In this document: piece by piece, positions 7,636 through 15,051 of the stretch
How the letters are laid out: each line of letters starts with the position of its first letter
Position numbering within the stretch: position 1 is the first letter of the stretch
Source: Bacillota bacterium
GTDB lineage: Bacteria > Bacillota > Bacilli > Paenibacillales > Paenibacillaceae
DNA length: 19,843 nucleotides
Direction of reading: 5' to 3'
Assembly: GCA_023386495.1 (NCBI GenBank)
Contig: JAEWJS010000069.1
Coordinates: forward strand, 1 to 19,843
Notes under the pieces: generated by a model
Told to the model about the DNA's origin: nothing
Databases searched by the model: none
What the model saw: only the letters and a program-made list of their open reading frames with translations
Position numbers and translations under genes: made by a program

Positions 7636-9258
7636 TTAGTTCAAGTAACGTTGATAGGCTGCATTATAGATTTCCAGCACCTCGTCAATCTGCAGCTGCC
7701 CCAGACGCTCGAGGTACTTGTCGTAGTTCGCTTCGACCGACTCGCCGCCCATATACCACTTTTGCGCGGTCTCGTCCACGTACGTCTTGATCTGCGGGAA
7801 TAGCTCATTGATTCGCTTATCTTCTTCCATTGTAAGGGTAACTGGAGGAAGTTGGTAGTCATTCGAGATATATTGGTTGTCGATATACATCCGAATCCCT
7901 TGGAGCGCGATCTCATTCGTGAACTGCTCTTCGTACGAGAAATCCTGCCACCCGCCGATCTGCAGCTGCGCGCCGGTTGTCTTGATCAGGTAGTCCGTCA
8001 AGGCCGGCTCGCTCAGCACCTCGTCCTTGAACCGCGGCTTGCCGTCCACCATCGTATACGTCTCGCCCTCGATACCGAAGTTAAGCAGCCGCCGGCCTTC
8101 CTCTGACCACCAATAATCGAAATATTGCATGACCTTCTCCGGGTCCTTCGCGCTGGCCGATATCGACCATCCGCGATTCTGGGATAAATTCGTGATCGGC
8201 CTGCGCTTGGAGACTTCGTATACTCTGCCGGAGACGCTGGCAGGCGGCGCAATCGGCTGGAGATTGAATCCCGGCACCTTCTCCTCCATGGACGGATTGT
8301 ATTTGGACGTGCTCGCGAACCAATCATGCAGCGAACCGCCGGTATTGTTGCTGAACAAGACATCCCGTGAATTGGTCCCCCGCGTGAAAATCTCCTGGTC
8401 GATCAGCCCTTCCTTATACCACTTGGCGAGCTCGGTCAGCGCGGTGCGGTATTCCGGCTCATTCGGTCCGTATACGATCTTGCCGTCCCTGACGTAGAAG
8501 TCGTGATAGGCGTCCCAGAACGGGAATAGTCGAGCGTGCCCGTTACCCGTGTTGCGGTGGAAGTACGGCACTTCATCCTTCAGCCCGTTCCCGTTCGGGT
8601 CCTGCTCGCGGAATGCCTTCAGCACCTTGTAGTATTCATCGACCGTGGTCGGAACCTCGAGCTTCAGCTTATCCAGCCAATCTTGACGAATGAACCAGCC
8701 TTCCTGCGCCTCTCCATCCGCTACCCAAGGGACGACATAGATTTGTCCGTCAGACGCCGTAATCGCATTCACGATGTCGGGATGCTCATCGAGGAACTTC
8801 TTGAAGTGAGGCGCATGCTCCGCGATTAAATCATCCAGCGGGATAAGTGCCTTCTGGATGCCGATCGCATTCAGATCATTGATATAGTAGTTGATGATAT
8901 CCGGCAACTCGCCGGAGGCAAGCAGCAAGTTCCAGGCTTGCTTCTCGTCGCCGCCTGCAGGAGCCACATTATTCAGCACGACGCCGGTGACTTCGGCAGC
9001 CTTCTTGAAGATCGGCAGGTCGCCGGTCAACTGCACCAGCTGATGGAAGAAAAAGATATCGCGTTCCGTCCGTTCGACTGGCGCCGAATCACCATTCGTT
9101 GCCGTTGCATTCGTCGTACTCGCGTCATCCGCAGACTCCTTCTTGCCGGCGTCTGAAGCTTCTGAGTTCGCCGGCGCATTGTTCCCGCTGCAGCCTGCCA
9201 GCAATACGAGAATCATGGCGAGCACCAGCATTAACACATTGAACTTTTTCATCGTCAT
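7636..9258 (-). CDS. extracellular solute-binding lipoprotein of a carbohydrate ABC transporter (LipO type)
   Basis: Binding protein of 540 residues anchored outside the cell. A signal peptide ends in LLAGC, with the lipidated Cys near residue 23, followed by a low-complexity Ser/Ala/Asn/Asp spacer to about 65. The remainder matches large family-1 solute-binding proteins of Paenibacillus, with ASGELPDIINYY, LIPLDDLIAEHAP, YVVPW, WFIRQDWLDKL and DPNGNGLKDEVPYF, the last being a calcium-loop-like stretch seen in this group. It lies between the second permease gene (59 bases away) and the YesN regulator gene. A second ATG two codons in could also serve; AAGGAGGA is 9 bases from the first. Such proteins usually bind oligosaccharides; no sugar can be assigned. 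No ATPase gene is in the operon, so it probably shares a MsmX-type ATPase from elsewhere. Confidence 0.93.
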   Translation of the reverse strand: MTMKKFNVLMLVLAMILVLLAGCSGNNAPANSEASDAGKKESADDASTTNATATNGDSAPVERTERDIFFFHQLVQLTGDLPIFKKAAEVTGVVLNNVAPAGGDEKQAWNLLLASGELPDIINYYINDLNAIGIQKALIPLDDLIAEHAPHFKKFLDEHPDIVNAITASDGQIYVVPWVADGEAQEGWFIRQDWLDKLKLEVPTTVDEYYKVLKAFREQDPNGNGLKDEVPYFHRNTGNGHARLFPFWDAYHDFYVRDGKIVYGPNEPEYRTALTELAKWYKEGLIDQEIFTRGTNSRDVLFSNNTGGSLHDWFASTSKYNPSMEEKVPGFNLQPIAPPASVSGRVYEVSKRRPITNLSQNRGWSISASAKDPEKVMQYFDYWWSEEGRRLLNFGIEGETYTMVDGKPRFKDEVLSEPALTDYLIKTTGAQLQIGGWQDFSYEEQFTNEIALQGIRMYIDNQYISNDYQLPPVTLTMEEDKRINELFPQIKTYVDETAQKWYMGGESVEANYDKYLERLGQLQIDEVLEIYNAAYQRYLN

Positions 9259-9317
9259 CCTTTCGATTCCTCCTTATTGATCGTTGAGATGCATTACGGT
9301 TCAGCGCGGACGTTCGA

Positions 9318-10187
9318 TCACCCCTTCAAGGAGCCGATCATCACGCCTTTCACGAAATATTTCTGAATAAAAGGGTACAGCACGATCATCGGAAGCACAG
9401 CGACTACGATCGTCGCGTAGATGACCGTCTCCACTGCAAGATACGACGTATCTGTCGTTGCCATCATGGCATCGCTGGGCTTCATCTGTACCACAAGCCG
9501 GTTAAGCAGCACCTGCAGCGGAAGCTTATCCTCCGTTCGAAGCAGTACCATCGACCAGAAGTACCCGTTCCATCGGCTTACCGCGTAGAACAGCGTGACG
9601 GTGGCAATCGCGGCCTTGGACAGCGGGAGCGCAATCCGCCACAGGATGTTCCATTCGCTTGCGCCGTCGATCCGCGCAGCCTCCTCGAGTTCCTCCGACA
9701 GCGATTGAAAGAAGGTTCGCAATATGATGACGTTGAAGGTCGAGATCGCGAAGCCGATCACGATGCCGAAGCGGGAATCCAGCAGGTCGAGACTCCTCAT
9801 ATTCAAGTAGAACGGAATCATGCCCGCGTGGAAGACGAGCGTGAAGGTGATCATCAGATTGATGATCGTCCTGCCTCGGAGTCGTTTCTTTGATAGGCTG
9901 TAAGCGCCGCATATCGTCAGCACCATGCTCGCAAGCGTCCCGAATATCGTATAGAAGAGCGTATTCGCGTATCCCGTCCAGATGCTCGACTCCCGGAACA
10001 CGGCTTCATAAGCGTCCAGCGTCATATTGCGCGGGAAGAGGACGACGTTCCCGGATACGACGTCATCTGGCGAACTGAAGGATGCGGACACGACGTATAC
10101 GATCGGATACAGGATCAGGAGCATGACCAAGGTCAGCAAGCCGTAGTTACACGCATAGAACCATTTTTCGCCGCGGCTTTCTCTCAT
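9318..10187 (-). CDS. carbohydrate ABC transporter permease, LplC/YtcP type (MalG-like)
   Basis: Second membrane subunit of the sugar importer, 289 residues. Six hydrophobic segments are visible, starting at about 17-37. The cytoplasmic EAA loop EEAARIDGASEWNILWRIALP (168-188) contacts the ATPase and defines the family. The C-terminus PFIQKYFVKGVMIGSLKG is characteristic of the LplC/YtcP subgroup. The gene starts 15 bases after the first permease gene ends and has GGAGGG and GGAAGG before the ATG. Its substrate follows from the binding protein and is unknown beyond a likely oligosaccharide. Confidence 0.94.
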   Translation of the reverse strand: MRESRGEKWFYACNYGLLTLVMLLILYPIVYVVSASFSSPDDVVSGNVVLFPRNMTLDAYEAVFRESSIWTGYANTLFYTIFGTLASMVLTICGAYSLSKKRLRGRTIINLMITFTLVFHAGMIPFYLNMRSLDLLDSRFGIVIGFAISTFNVIILRTFFQSLSEELEEAARIDGASEWNILWRIALPLSKAAIATVTLFYAVSRWNGYFWSMVLLRTEDKLPLQVLLNRLVVQMKPSDAMMATTDTSYLAVETVIYATIVVAVLPMIVLYPFIQKYFVKGVMIGSLKG

Positions 10188-10202
10188 CCTTCCAGCACCC
10201 TC

Positions 10203-11159
10203 CTACCATAGCCCGTTCCCGGTATATTTGCGACTAAGCCTGTTGGATATGACGATTAACAGCAGCCCTACAATCGCATTGAATAGGCCGACGGCGGTGG
10301 CCATATCATAGCGTCCATGCAGGATACCCTCCCGGTAGACGAATGAATTGATCACGTCTGCCGTCTCGTAGGTGACAGGCTGATAGAGGAGAATAATCGC
10401 CTCGTAGCCCACCTCCAGCAAGTTCCCGATCTTCAGAATGAGCATAATCATGATCGTCGGCAGAATGCCCGGAATCGTAATATGAATGGCTCGCTTCAGC
10501 TTGCTCGCGCCGTCCATCACGGCCGCTTCGTATAATTCGGGGTTGATCCCCGCAAGAGCAGCGATGTAGATGATCGCCGCGAACCCGGTATCCTGCCAGA
10601 TATTCATCGAGATGAAGATCGTGCGAAAGTACTCCGGAATGGATAAGAAGTAGATTTTGTCTAATCCGACCTTCTCCAGCAGGAGATTGATTAGTCCGTT
10701 TCCCGGTGCCAGCAGATTCGTCACGATGCCGCATACAACGACGACCGAAATAAAATGCGGCAAATAGGTGATGGTCTGAACCCATTTCTTGAACATGGTG
10801 TTCTTCACTTCATTGAGGAGCAGCGCCAGCAGGATCGGCGCGGGAAACGCAAACACCAAGCTGTACAAGCTGATTAACAGCGTATTCTTCATGACGCGCA
10901 TGAAGTAGTCGCTCATGAGGAACGACTGAAAGTGGTCCAGTCCCGTCCACTCGCTTCCCTGAATGCCCTGGAAGACGTTGTAGTCCTTGAATGCAATCTG
11001 CAGTCCGTACATCGGCTTGAACGCGAAGATGATGTACCAGAGCACGAACGGAATGATCAACGCATAGAGGAACCAGTCTCGCTTCAGGTCGATCCATGGA
11101 TTATGGCGCCGAGATGTCGCCTGCGGCCTGCTCTCCACTCCCTCCGTCTCCGTGTCCAA
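10203..11159 (-). CDS. carbohydrate ABC transporter permease, LplB/YteP type (MalF-like)
   Basis: First gene of the carbohydrate operon, 318 residues. A short charged N-terminus is followed by a membrane segment at about 30-48 and the subgroup signature FKPMYGLQIAFKDYN (47-61). The EAA loop YEAAVMDGASKLKRAIHITIP is at 210-230. The C-terminus RLSRKYTGNGLW is typical. The start is TTG at 11159, preceded by GGGAGGAGGCGGG; no in-frame ATG lies nearby. Together with the next permease it forms the membrane channel. A perfect 15-bp palindrome lies about 20 bases before the start and probably controls the operon. Confidence 0.92.
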   Translation of the reverse strand: MDTETEGVESRPQATSRRHNPWIDLKRDWFLYALIIPFVLWYIIFAFKPMYGLQIAFKDYNVFQGIQGSEWTGLDHFQSFLMSDYFMRVMKNTLLISLYSLVFAFPAPILLALLLNEVKNTMFKKWVQTITYLPHFISVVVVCGIVTNLLAPGNGLINLLLEKVGLDKIYFLSIPEYFRTIFISMNIWQDTGFAAIIYIAALAGINPELYEAAVMDGASKLKRAIHITIPGILPTIMIMLILKIGNLLEVGYEAIILLYQPVTYETADVINSFVYREGILHGRYDMATAVGLFNAIVGLLLIVISNRLSRKYTGNGLW

Positions 11160-11179
11160 TGGTAATCCCGCCTCCTCCC

Positions 11180-11194
11180 TGTGATCTGATCACA
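11180..11194. promoter_or_regulatory. 15-bp perfect palindrome, operator-like, ahead of the carbohydrate operon
   Basis: TGTGATCTGATCACA is a perfect palindrome (7-bp arms around one base). On the minus strand it follows a candidate -10 box TACAAT (overlapping 11195-11200) and precedes the ribosome-binding site, so a bound protein would block transcription start. It resembles a Crp-type TGTGA...TCACA site but has five rather than six bases between the arms. Confidence 0.5.
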
Positions 11195-11268
11195 ATTGTA
11201 GCAAGCATCCGCGCGCTTGCAGAGGCAGAATCCGATTGTCATGGGGGGATATTCTACTGAAAATCACG

Positions 11269-11295
11269 AAGACCACGTCTGGGCGACGTGGTCTT
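11269..11295 (-). terminator. hairpin after the TetR gene
   Basis: A perfect 11-bp stem (AAGACCACGTC with its complement, 5-base loop) lies 12 bases past the TetR stop. The T-run that follows on the minus strand is short and delayed (CGTGATTTTC), so termination may be partial. Confidence 0.55.
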
Positions 11296-11306
11296 GTTCC
11301 GTGCAG

Positions 11307-12104
11307 CTATTCCGATTGTCCTCTGGTCTCCAGGTACACCGCAATGCCGTCCAATATCCGCTCAAGCCCAAAATCAAGGTCATCGTCCAACGTGCCGTTC
11401 GCCTCGCCTGTATAAGCGCCGGACTGCATCACGGGGTACAGATCCGGATACGCTTCCGCCTTGACGAGCTGCTTCATCACGTCGCTGTAGCTATAGCCGC
11501 CGAATTGCTCTTCGCTGCCGCCGGCTTGCAGCGCCAGGTCCATATCGCGCTGCAGAATGCCGTTGGCCCGTGCGTAGCTGCTGAGCAGCATGATGAACCC
11601 CATTTTCTCCATATCCGATACTTGGCATTCCCGCATCGTACCGAGCACCCAATCGACGAGCCGCAGCGTATTCGGCGTCAGAGGCGCGCCTGCGATCGGA
11701 ATATCGGCGAACCAAGGATGCTTCCGAAAGACGTCCACGTTCAATCGCACGAAGACGCGCATCCCTTCCCGCCAATTCGGAATGGTGTCCTTCGGCGGTG
11801 CAGGGACGGCGCATACGGCATCCTGCATGAGCGTCAGCAGATCTTCCTTGCTCGTAATGTAGCGATAGAGCGACATGGCCGAGAAGCCCAGCGCCTGCGC
11901 GACGCGGCTCATGGATACGGCCGACAGCCCGTCCCGATCAGCGATCTCGATGGCAGCCGCTACGATCTTCTCGATGCTCAGTTCGCCCTTCGGACCCCTG
12001 CGCGGCTGCTTAATGAATCCCCAACTGAGCGTCACGCCGCTGGGCAGCTTGCTGAGCGCCTCCGCGAACGCCGCCTCGTCCCCGTTGCCATGGAACTTCT
12101 TCAT
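11307..12104 (-). CDS. TetR/AcrR-family transcriptional repressor with TetR-type C-terminal domain
   Basis: DNA-binding regulator of 265 residues. After an N-terminal extension of about 35 residues containing KQPRRGPKG, the TetR helix-turn-helix occupies about 43-90 (LSIEKIVAAAIEIADRDG, then recognition helix GFSAMSLYRYI at 73-83). The ligand-binding half resembles the tetracycline-repressor C-terminal class (WREGMRVFVRLNVDVFRKHPWFADIP), which is large and often paired with DrrAB-type drug exporters. The ATG has GGAGGG 6 bases upstream. A 35-bp inverted repeat overlaps its promoter, so it probably represses itself. The same core occurs at the promoter of the exporter at 2421-4099, making that exporter a likely second target. 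The inducer is unknown, probably a drug-like molecule. Confidence 0.9.
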   Translation of the reverse strand: MKKFHGNGDEAAFAEALSKLPSGVTLSWGFIKQPRRGPKGELSIEKIVAAAIEIADRDGLSAVSMSRVAQALGFSAMSLYRYITSKEDLLTLMQDAVCAVPAPPKDTIPNWREGMRVFVRLNVDVFRKHPWFADIPIAGAPLTPNTLRLVDWVLGTMRECQVSDMEKMGFIMLLSSYARANGILQRDMDLALQAGGSEEQFGGYSYSDVMKQLVKAEAYPDLYPVMQSGAYTGEANGTLDDDLDFGLERILDGIAVYLETRGQSE

Positions 12105-12128
12105 GATGAACCCTCCGTGCGATCGATA

Positions 12129-12165
12129 GTGATATACTGTATAGGTTATATACAGTGTATCACAA
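12129..12165 (-). promoter_or_regulatory. TetR promoter with 35-bp inverted-repeat operator
   Basis: Arms GTGATATACTGTATA (12129-12143) and TATACAGTGTATCAC (12149-12163) match at 14 of 15 positions around a 5-base spacer. On the minus strand a -35 box TTGTGA (12160-12165) and a -10 box TATACA (12138-12143, spacing 16) lie within it. Position and symmetry fit autorepression. Confidence 0.75.
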
Positions 12166-12241
12166 ATTTACGAAGCGGGACTCAGGCGGGGCTTCTCAGT
12201 ATCGCAGATCTCTCTCCGTGCACCGATCCGATGGTTAAGAT

Positions 12242-12415
12242 CTAGATGATTTTTCACACAAAAATATTGCGCCTACCACGAAAATTCCAGTTTTGTACGA
12301 TTTTTCGTACAACGCGGGCCGCCGTTTTGATATTCTGCCCGATTTGTACGATTAATCGTTCAAAACAGTCCCATATGACCAATCAGGCATAAGTTTTGTA
12401 CGATTTATCGTACAA
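12242..12415. repeat. array of four palindromes with 51-52-bp spacing (copy 1 of a dispersed repeat)
   Basis: Units have the form TTGTACGA-N4-TCGTACAA (20 bases). They start at 12242 (degenerate, CTAGATGA-TTTT-TCACACAA), 12293 (perfect arms, loop TTTT), 12344 (one arm change, loop TTAA) and 12396 (perfect arms, loop TTTA). Steps are 51, 51 and 52. The gaps of 31-32 bases are not identical but resemble those of the second array at 19499-19672, which has the same total length. The array lies between the TetR promoter and the end of the kinase gene. No reading frame of note runs through it. Confidence 0.85.
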
Positions 12416-12456
12416 CGCGGTCAGTACCACACTTCCGTTGTGGTCGGGCATAGCCC

Positions 12457-13533
12457 TCAACTCGTTTTGATCGGCAGCCGCACCGTAAAGGCCGTGCCTT
12501 CGCCCGGCTTGCTGCTGGCCTCGATGTCTCCCTGATGCATGCCGATGATCGTACGCACGATGGACAGCCCCAGACCGCTGCCGCCCGCTGAGCTGGTGCG
12601 TGACGGATCCGCCTTGTAGAAGCGCTCGAAGATCCGCGGCAGATCCTCTTCCGCGATCCCGCAGCCCGAATCTGCGATCCGCACGACCGCTTGCCCCTCC
12701 TGGTGCACAAGCGACACACGAATGCTGCCTCCGTCCGGCGTGAACTTAATCGCGTTATGGAGCAGGTTCACCCATACTTGACTCAACAGATTCTCATCGG
12801 CTCGGATCTCGAACGCCTCGGCTTCTAAGTCCATTTCTAGCTGCTTCGCCTGCCACTGCGGTTCATGCGCGAGGATGATCGCCCGCAGCTGCCGATCCAG
12901 CCGGTAGACGGACGGCTGGATGCCGTTCCCTTCCGAATCCAGAATCGCGAGCTTCAGCAGGTTATCGCTGAGTCTTGATAACCGGACGCATTCGGTCTCG
13001 ATGATGTCTAGATAGCGATTCCGCTGCTCCTCCGTTAAGCCGCCATTCTTGATCGCCCTTGCGAAGCCGATGATGGAAGTGAGCGGCGAGCCGATCTCAT
13101 GCGAGACATTCGAGATGAACTCCTGCCGCATCGCTTCCATGGCTTGCAGATTCGCCGCCATGTCGTTAATGCTGATTACCAGCTTGACGAACGGGTTCTT
13201 CTGCTGCCTCTTCAACTGCCCCCGGCCGTACCCCAGGTCAAGATTGACCCGGTAATCGCCTGTCGAGATTCGTCTTACGGCATGGATCAGCTCGTTCATG
13301 AAGAACTCCCGTTCACCATGGACGAGAGGACCAATGAGCGCAGCTCCGATCAGGAACAAGAATAAGCCCAGCGTTCCGCTCATCATGAAGCCGATCATGT
13401 CATGCGGATGCCAGCCCGTAGACCGGTAGACAGCGTTCATGATCGTGTAAGCAAGCGCCCAGCTTAGGAATAACAGCGCGAGGATGCCCAGGACAGCCAC
13501 GATGCCTTTAATGGGACTGACACCTGGCTTCAT
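12457..13533 (-). CDS. sensor histidine kinase (HisKA/HATPase) of the exporter-linked two-component system
   Basis: Kinase of 358 residues with two membrane segments (about 10-33 and 46-71) and almost no extracellular loop, followed by a HAMP-like linker (about 72-130). The HisKA domain has phosphoacceptor His145 in SNVSHEIGSPLTSI; the usual RTP after the His-Glu is GSP here. The ATPase domain has the N-box NLLHNAIKFTP (256-266), G1 DSGCGI (288-293), F-box FERFYKAD and G2 GGSGLGLSI (317-325). The start overlaps the regulator stop by four bases (ATGA). With so short an outside loop it may sense the membrane or the exporter itself, as intramembrane-sensing kinases near ABC exporters do; this is inference. 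Confidence 0.92.
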   Translation of the reverse strand: MKPGVSPIKGIVAVLGILALLFLSWALAYTIMNAVYRSTGWHPHDMIGFMMSGTLGLFLFLIGAALIGPLVHGEREFFMNELIHAVRRISTGDYRVNLDLGYGRGQLKRQQKNPFVKLVISINDMAANLQAMEAMRQEFISNVSHEIGSPLTSIIGFARAIKNGGLTEEQRNRYLDIIETECVRLSRLSDNLLKLAILDSEGNGIQPSVYRLDRQLRAIILAHEPQWQAKQLEMDLEAEAFEIRADENLLSQVWVNLLHNAIKFTPDGGSIRVSLVHQEGQAVVRIADSGCGIAEEDLPRIFERFYKADPSRTSSAGGSGLGLSIVRTIIGMHQGDIEASSKPGEGTAFTVRLPIKTS

Positions 13534-14204
13534 ACGATCACTTCCAATCGATACCCGAGACCGCGAATCGTACGGATTCGAAAAGCATGCCGTTCCTCCG
13601 GAAAACGTTCGCGCAGCCGCTTAATGTGTACGTCAACCGTTCGCTCGTCACCCTCATAGTCGAACCCCCATATTTTCTCGATCAGCTCGTCGCGGGTGAA
13701 GGTTTTGCCAGGGAAGCTGGCCAGCTTGAAGAGCAATTCGAATTCCTTGCGCGGCATCGCAATCTCTTGTTCTTCAATGCGGCATTCGTAATGACGGCTG
13801 TTCAGCGTTACGTTGCCTAATTGCAGGATCTGCGATGCCGTGATCCGATAACGCTTGAGCAGTGCCTTCACCCGCGCGATGAGCACCAACGGATCAAACG
13901 GCTTCACCAGATAATCATCCGTCCCTAGCTCGAAGCCCTTCACGATCTGCGACGTCTCCCCCTTGGCCGTGAGCATCAAGAGCGGCATCTCATAATGTTC
14001 GCGCAGCTCCCGGCATAAGGTCCATCCGTCCATGCCCGGCATCATGATGTCGAGGATCACCAAGTCGACCTGCGTCTCCTCAAGAACGCGCATTGCGCCT
14101 TCCCCTTCAGACGCCTCAACCACGTTCCAGCCTTCTTGCTGCAGAAAATGTCCGACCATTTCGCGTATATGCGGATCGTCATCGACGACTAAAATCTGCG
14201 TCAT
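13530..14204 (-). CDS. OmpR/PhoB-family response regulator
   Basis: Two-domain regulator of 224 residues. The receiver domain (1-118) has the acidic pocket VVDDD, phosphoacceptor Asp52 in LVILDIMMPGMDG, Thr in LTAK and Lys in YLVKPFDP. The winged-helix domain (about 128-224) has the OmpR pattern RKEFELLFKLASFPGKTFTRDELIEKIWG ... RTVDVHIKRLRE ... IRTIRGLGYRLE. I chose the ATG at 14204: GGAGG lies 9 bases before it but only 3 bases before the alternative ATG at 14210. The gene starts about 30 bases after the permease gene and overlaps the kinase gene. Direct repeats spaced 11 bp upstream of the first gene of this operon are a likely target, implying autoregulation. Confidence 0.93.
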   Translation of the reverse strand: MTQILVVDDDPHIREMVGHFLQQEGWNVVEASEGEGAMRVLEETQVDLVILDIMMPGMDGWTLCRELREHYEMPLLMLTAKGETSQIVKGFELGTDDYLVKPFDPLVLIARVKALLKRYRITASQILQLGNVTLNSRHYECRIEEQEIAMPRKEFELLFKLASFPGKTFTRDELIEKIWGFDYEGDERTVDVHIKRLRERFPEERHAFRIRTIRGLGYRLEVIV

Positions 14205-14235
14205 TGGCATTCGCCTCCAGCTTCTTATGTGTAAC

Positions 14236-15051
14236 TCACGTCCTCCGCATATAAGCGCGTACGGTAAGCGGCGCGAAGACCGCCACGATCGCGGCAGCGC
14301 CTATGAGGGAGAGGACGGCATCCCCGCCGAATGTTCCCTCATTCGTCAATTCCCGTACGGCCGTGACGAGATGCGAGACCGGGTTAATCTCCACGAACAC
14401 CTGCAGCCAATCGGGCATTGTCTCGACAGGCACGTAAGCATTCGAGAGGAAGGTCAGCGGGAACAGCACCAGCATCGAGATGCCTTGCACGCTTGAAGCC
14501 GTCCGTGCAATGACGCCGAAGAACGCGAAGATCCAGCTTATCGCCCAAGCGCACGCAATGACGAGAATCGATGCATACACGATAGATTCGAAGCCCCCGT
14601 CAGGCCGGTATCCCATCAGATAGCCTACAAGGAAGGTCAGCGCTGTCGCCAGCGTGTATCGGACCGTATCGGCCAAGAGTGCTCCCGCGAGCGGCGCGAT
14701 CCGCGCGATCGGCAGCGACTTGAACCGATCGAACACGCCTTTATCCATATCCTCCCGCAGCTGAACGCCGGTAACCATCGATGTTGTGATAACCGTCTGC
14801 ACGAGTATGCCCGGAATGATGATCGGCAGATAGCTGAGCGTGTCGCCCGAGATTGCCCCGCCGAATATATAAGTGAACATGAGTGTGAATACGATCGGTT
14901 GAAAAGTGACATCGACCAGCTGCTCAGGCGTATTCCGAAGCTTCAGCAGACCGCGATAGGCCATCGTGAGCGAATTGCGAATCGTCTGCGCGAAGCTTGT
15001 GCGGTTCTTCAGCTGGCGAGCGGCACTCGATTGCGTGATAGGCGTACTCAT
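14236..15051 (-). CDS. ABC-2 type permease, DrrB-like (second exporter)
   Basis: Membrane subunit of 271 residues. About six hydrophobic segments are visible, with the ABC-2 hallmarks VTFQPIVFTLMFTYIFGGAI (48-67), the cytoplasmic EDMDKGVFDRFKSLPI and the late SMLVLFPLTFLSNAYVPVETMPDWLQVFVEINPVSH loop. These are the DrrB-group features and are closer to consensus than those of the permease at 3311-4099. The gene overlaps the ATPase stop by four bases (ATGA), with AAGGTG upstream. It forms an exporter with the ATPase at 15048-16076; the substrate is unknown. Confidence 0.94.
   Translation of the reverse strand: MSTPITQSSAARQLKNRTSFAQTIRNSLTMAYRGLLKLRNTPEQLVDVTFQPIVFTLMFTYIFGGAISGDTLSYLPIIIPGILVQTVITTSMVTGVQLREDMDKGVFDRFKSLPIARIAPLAGALLADTVRYTLATALTFLVGYLMGYRPDGGFESIVYASILVIACAWAISWIFAFFGVIARTASSVQGISMLVLFPLTFLSNAYVPVETMPDWLQVFVEINPVSHLVTAVRELTNEGTFGGDAVLSLIGAAAIVAVFAPLTVRAYMRRT

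Noticed and set aside
6859..7803. Plus-strand open frame of 314 codons opposite the YesN regulator and binding-protein genes
   Set aside because: It is antisense to two well-supported genes, rich in His/Arg/Leu as expected of a shadow frame, and has no family resemblance.
4169..11159. Presence of an ATPase gene for the sugar importer
   Set aside because: No Walker-motif gene lies in the operon; the two ATPases in the window are DrrA-type and belong to exporters.
11231..11320. Repeated 10-mer TCCGATTGTC on both sides of the TetR terminator
   Set aside because: Too short to support a duplication or integration site; one copy lies in the TetR coding end.
11217..12245. Plus-strand open frame of 342 codons opposite the TetR gene
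   Set aside because: Antisense to a clear TetR-family gene and with no recognisable motifs; a high-GC shadow frame.
12242..12415. CRISPR array (20-base repeats with 31-32-base gaps)
   Set aside because: The repeats are degenerate palindromes, the gaps are themselves alignable to those of the second array, and no cas gene is present. The regular spacing has another cause.
12426..12444. Small hairpin ACCACA/TGTGGT after the kinase gene as terminator
   Set aside because: Only 6 bp of stem and no T-run on the minus strand; not listed as a terminator.
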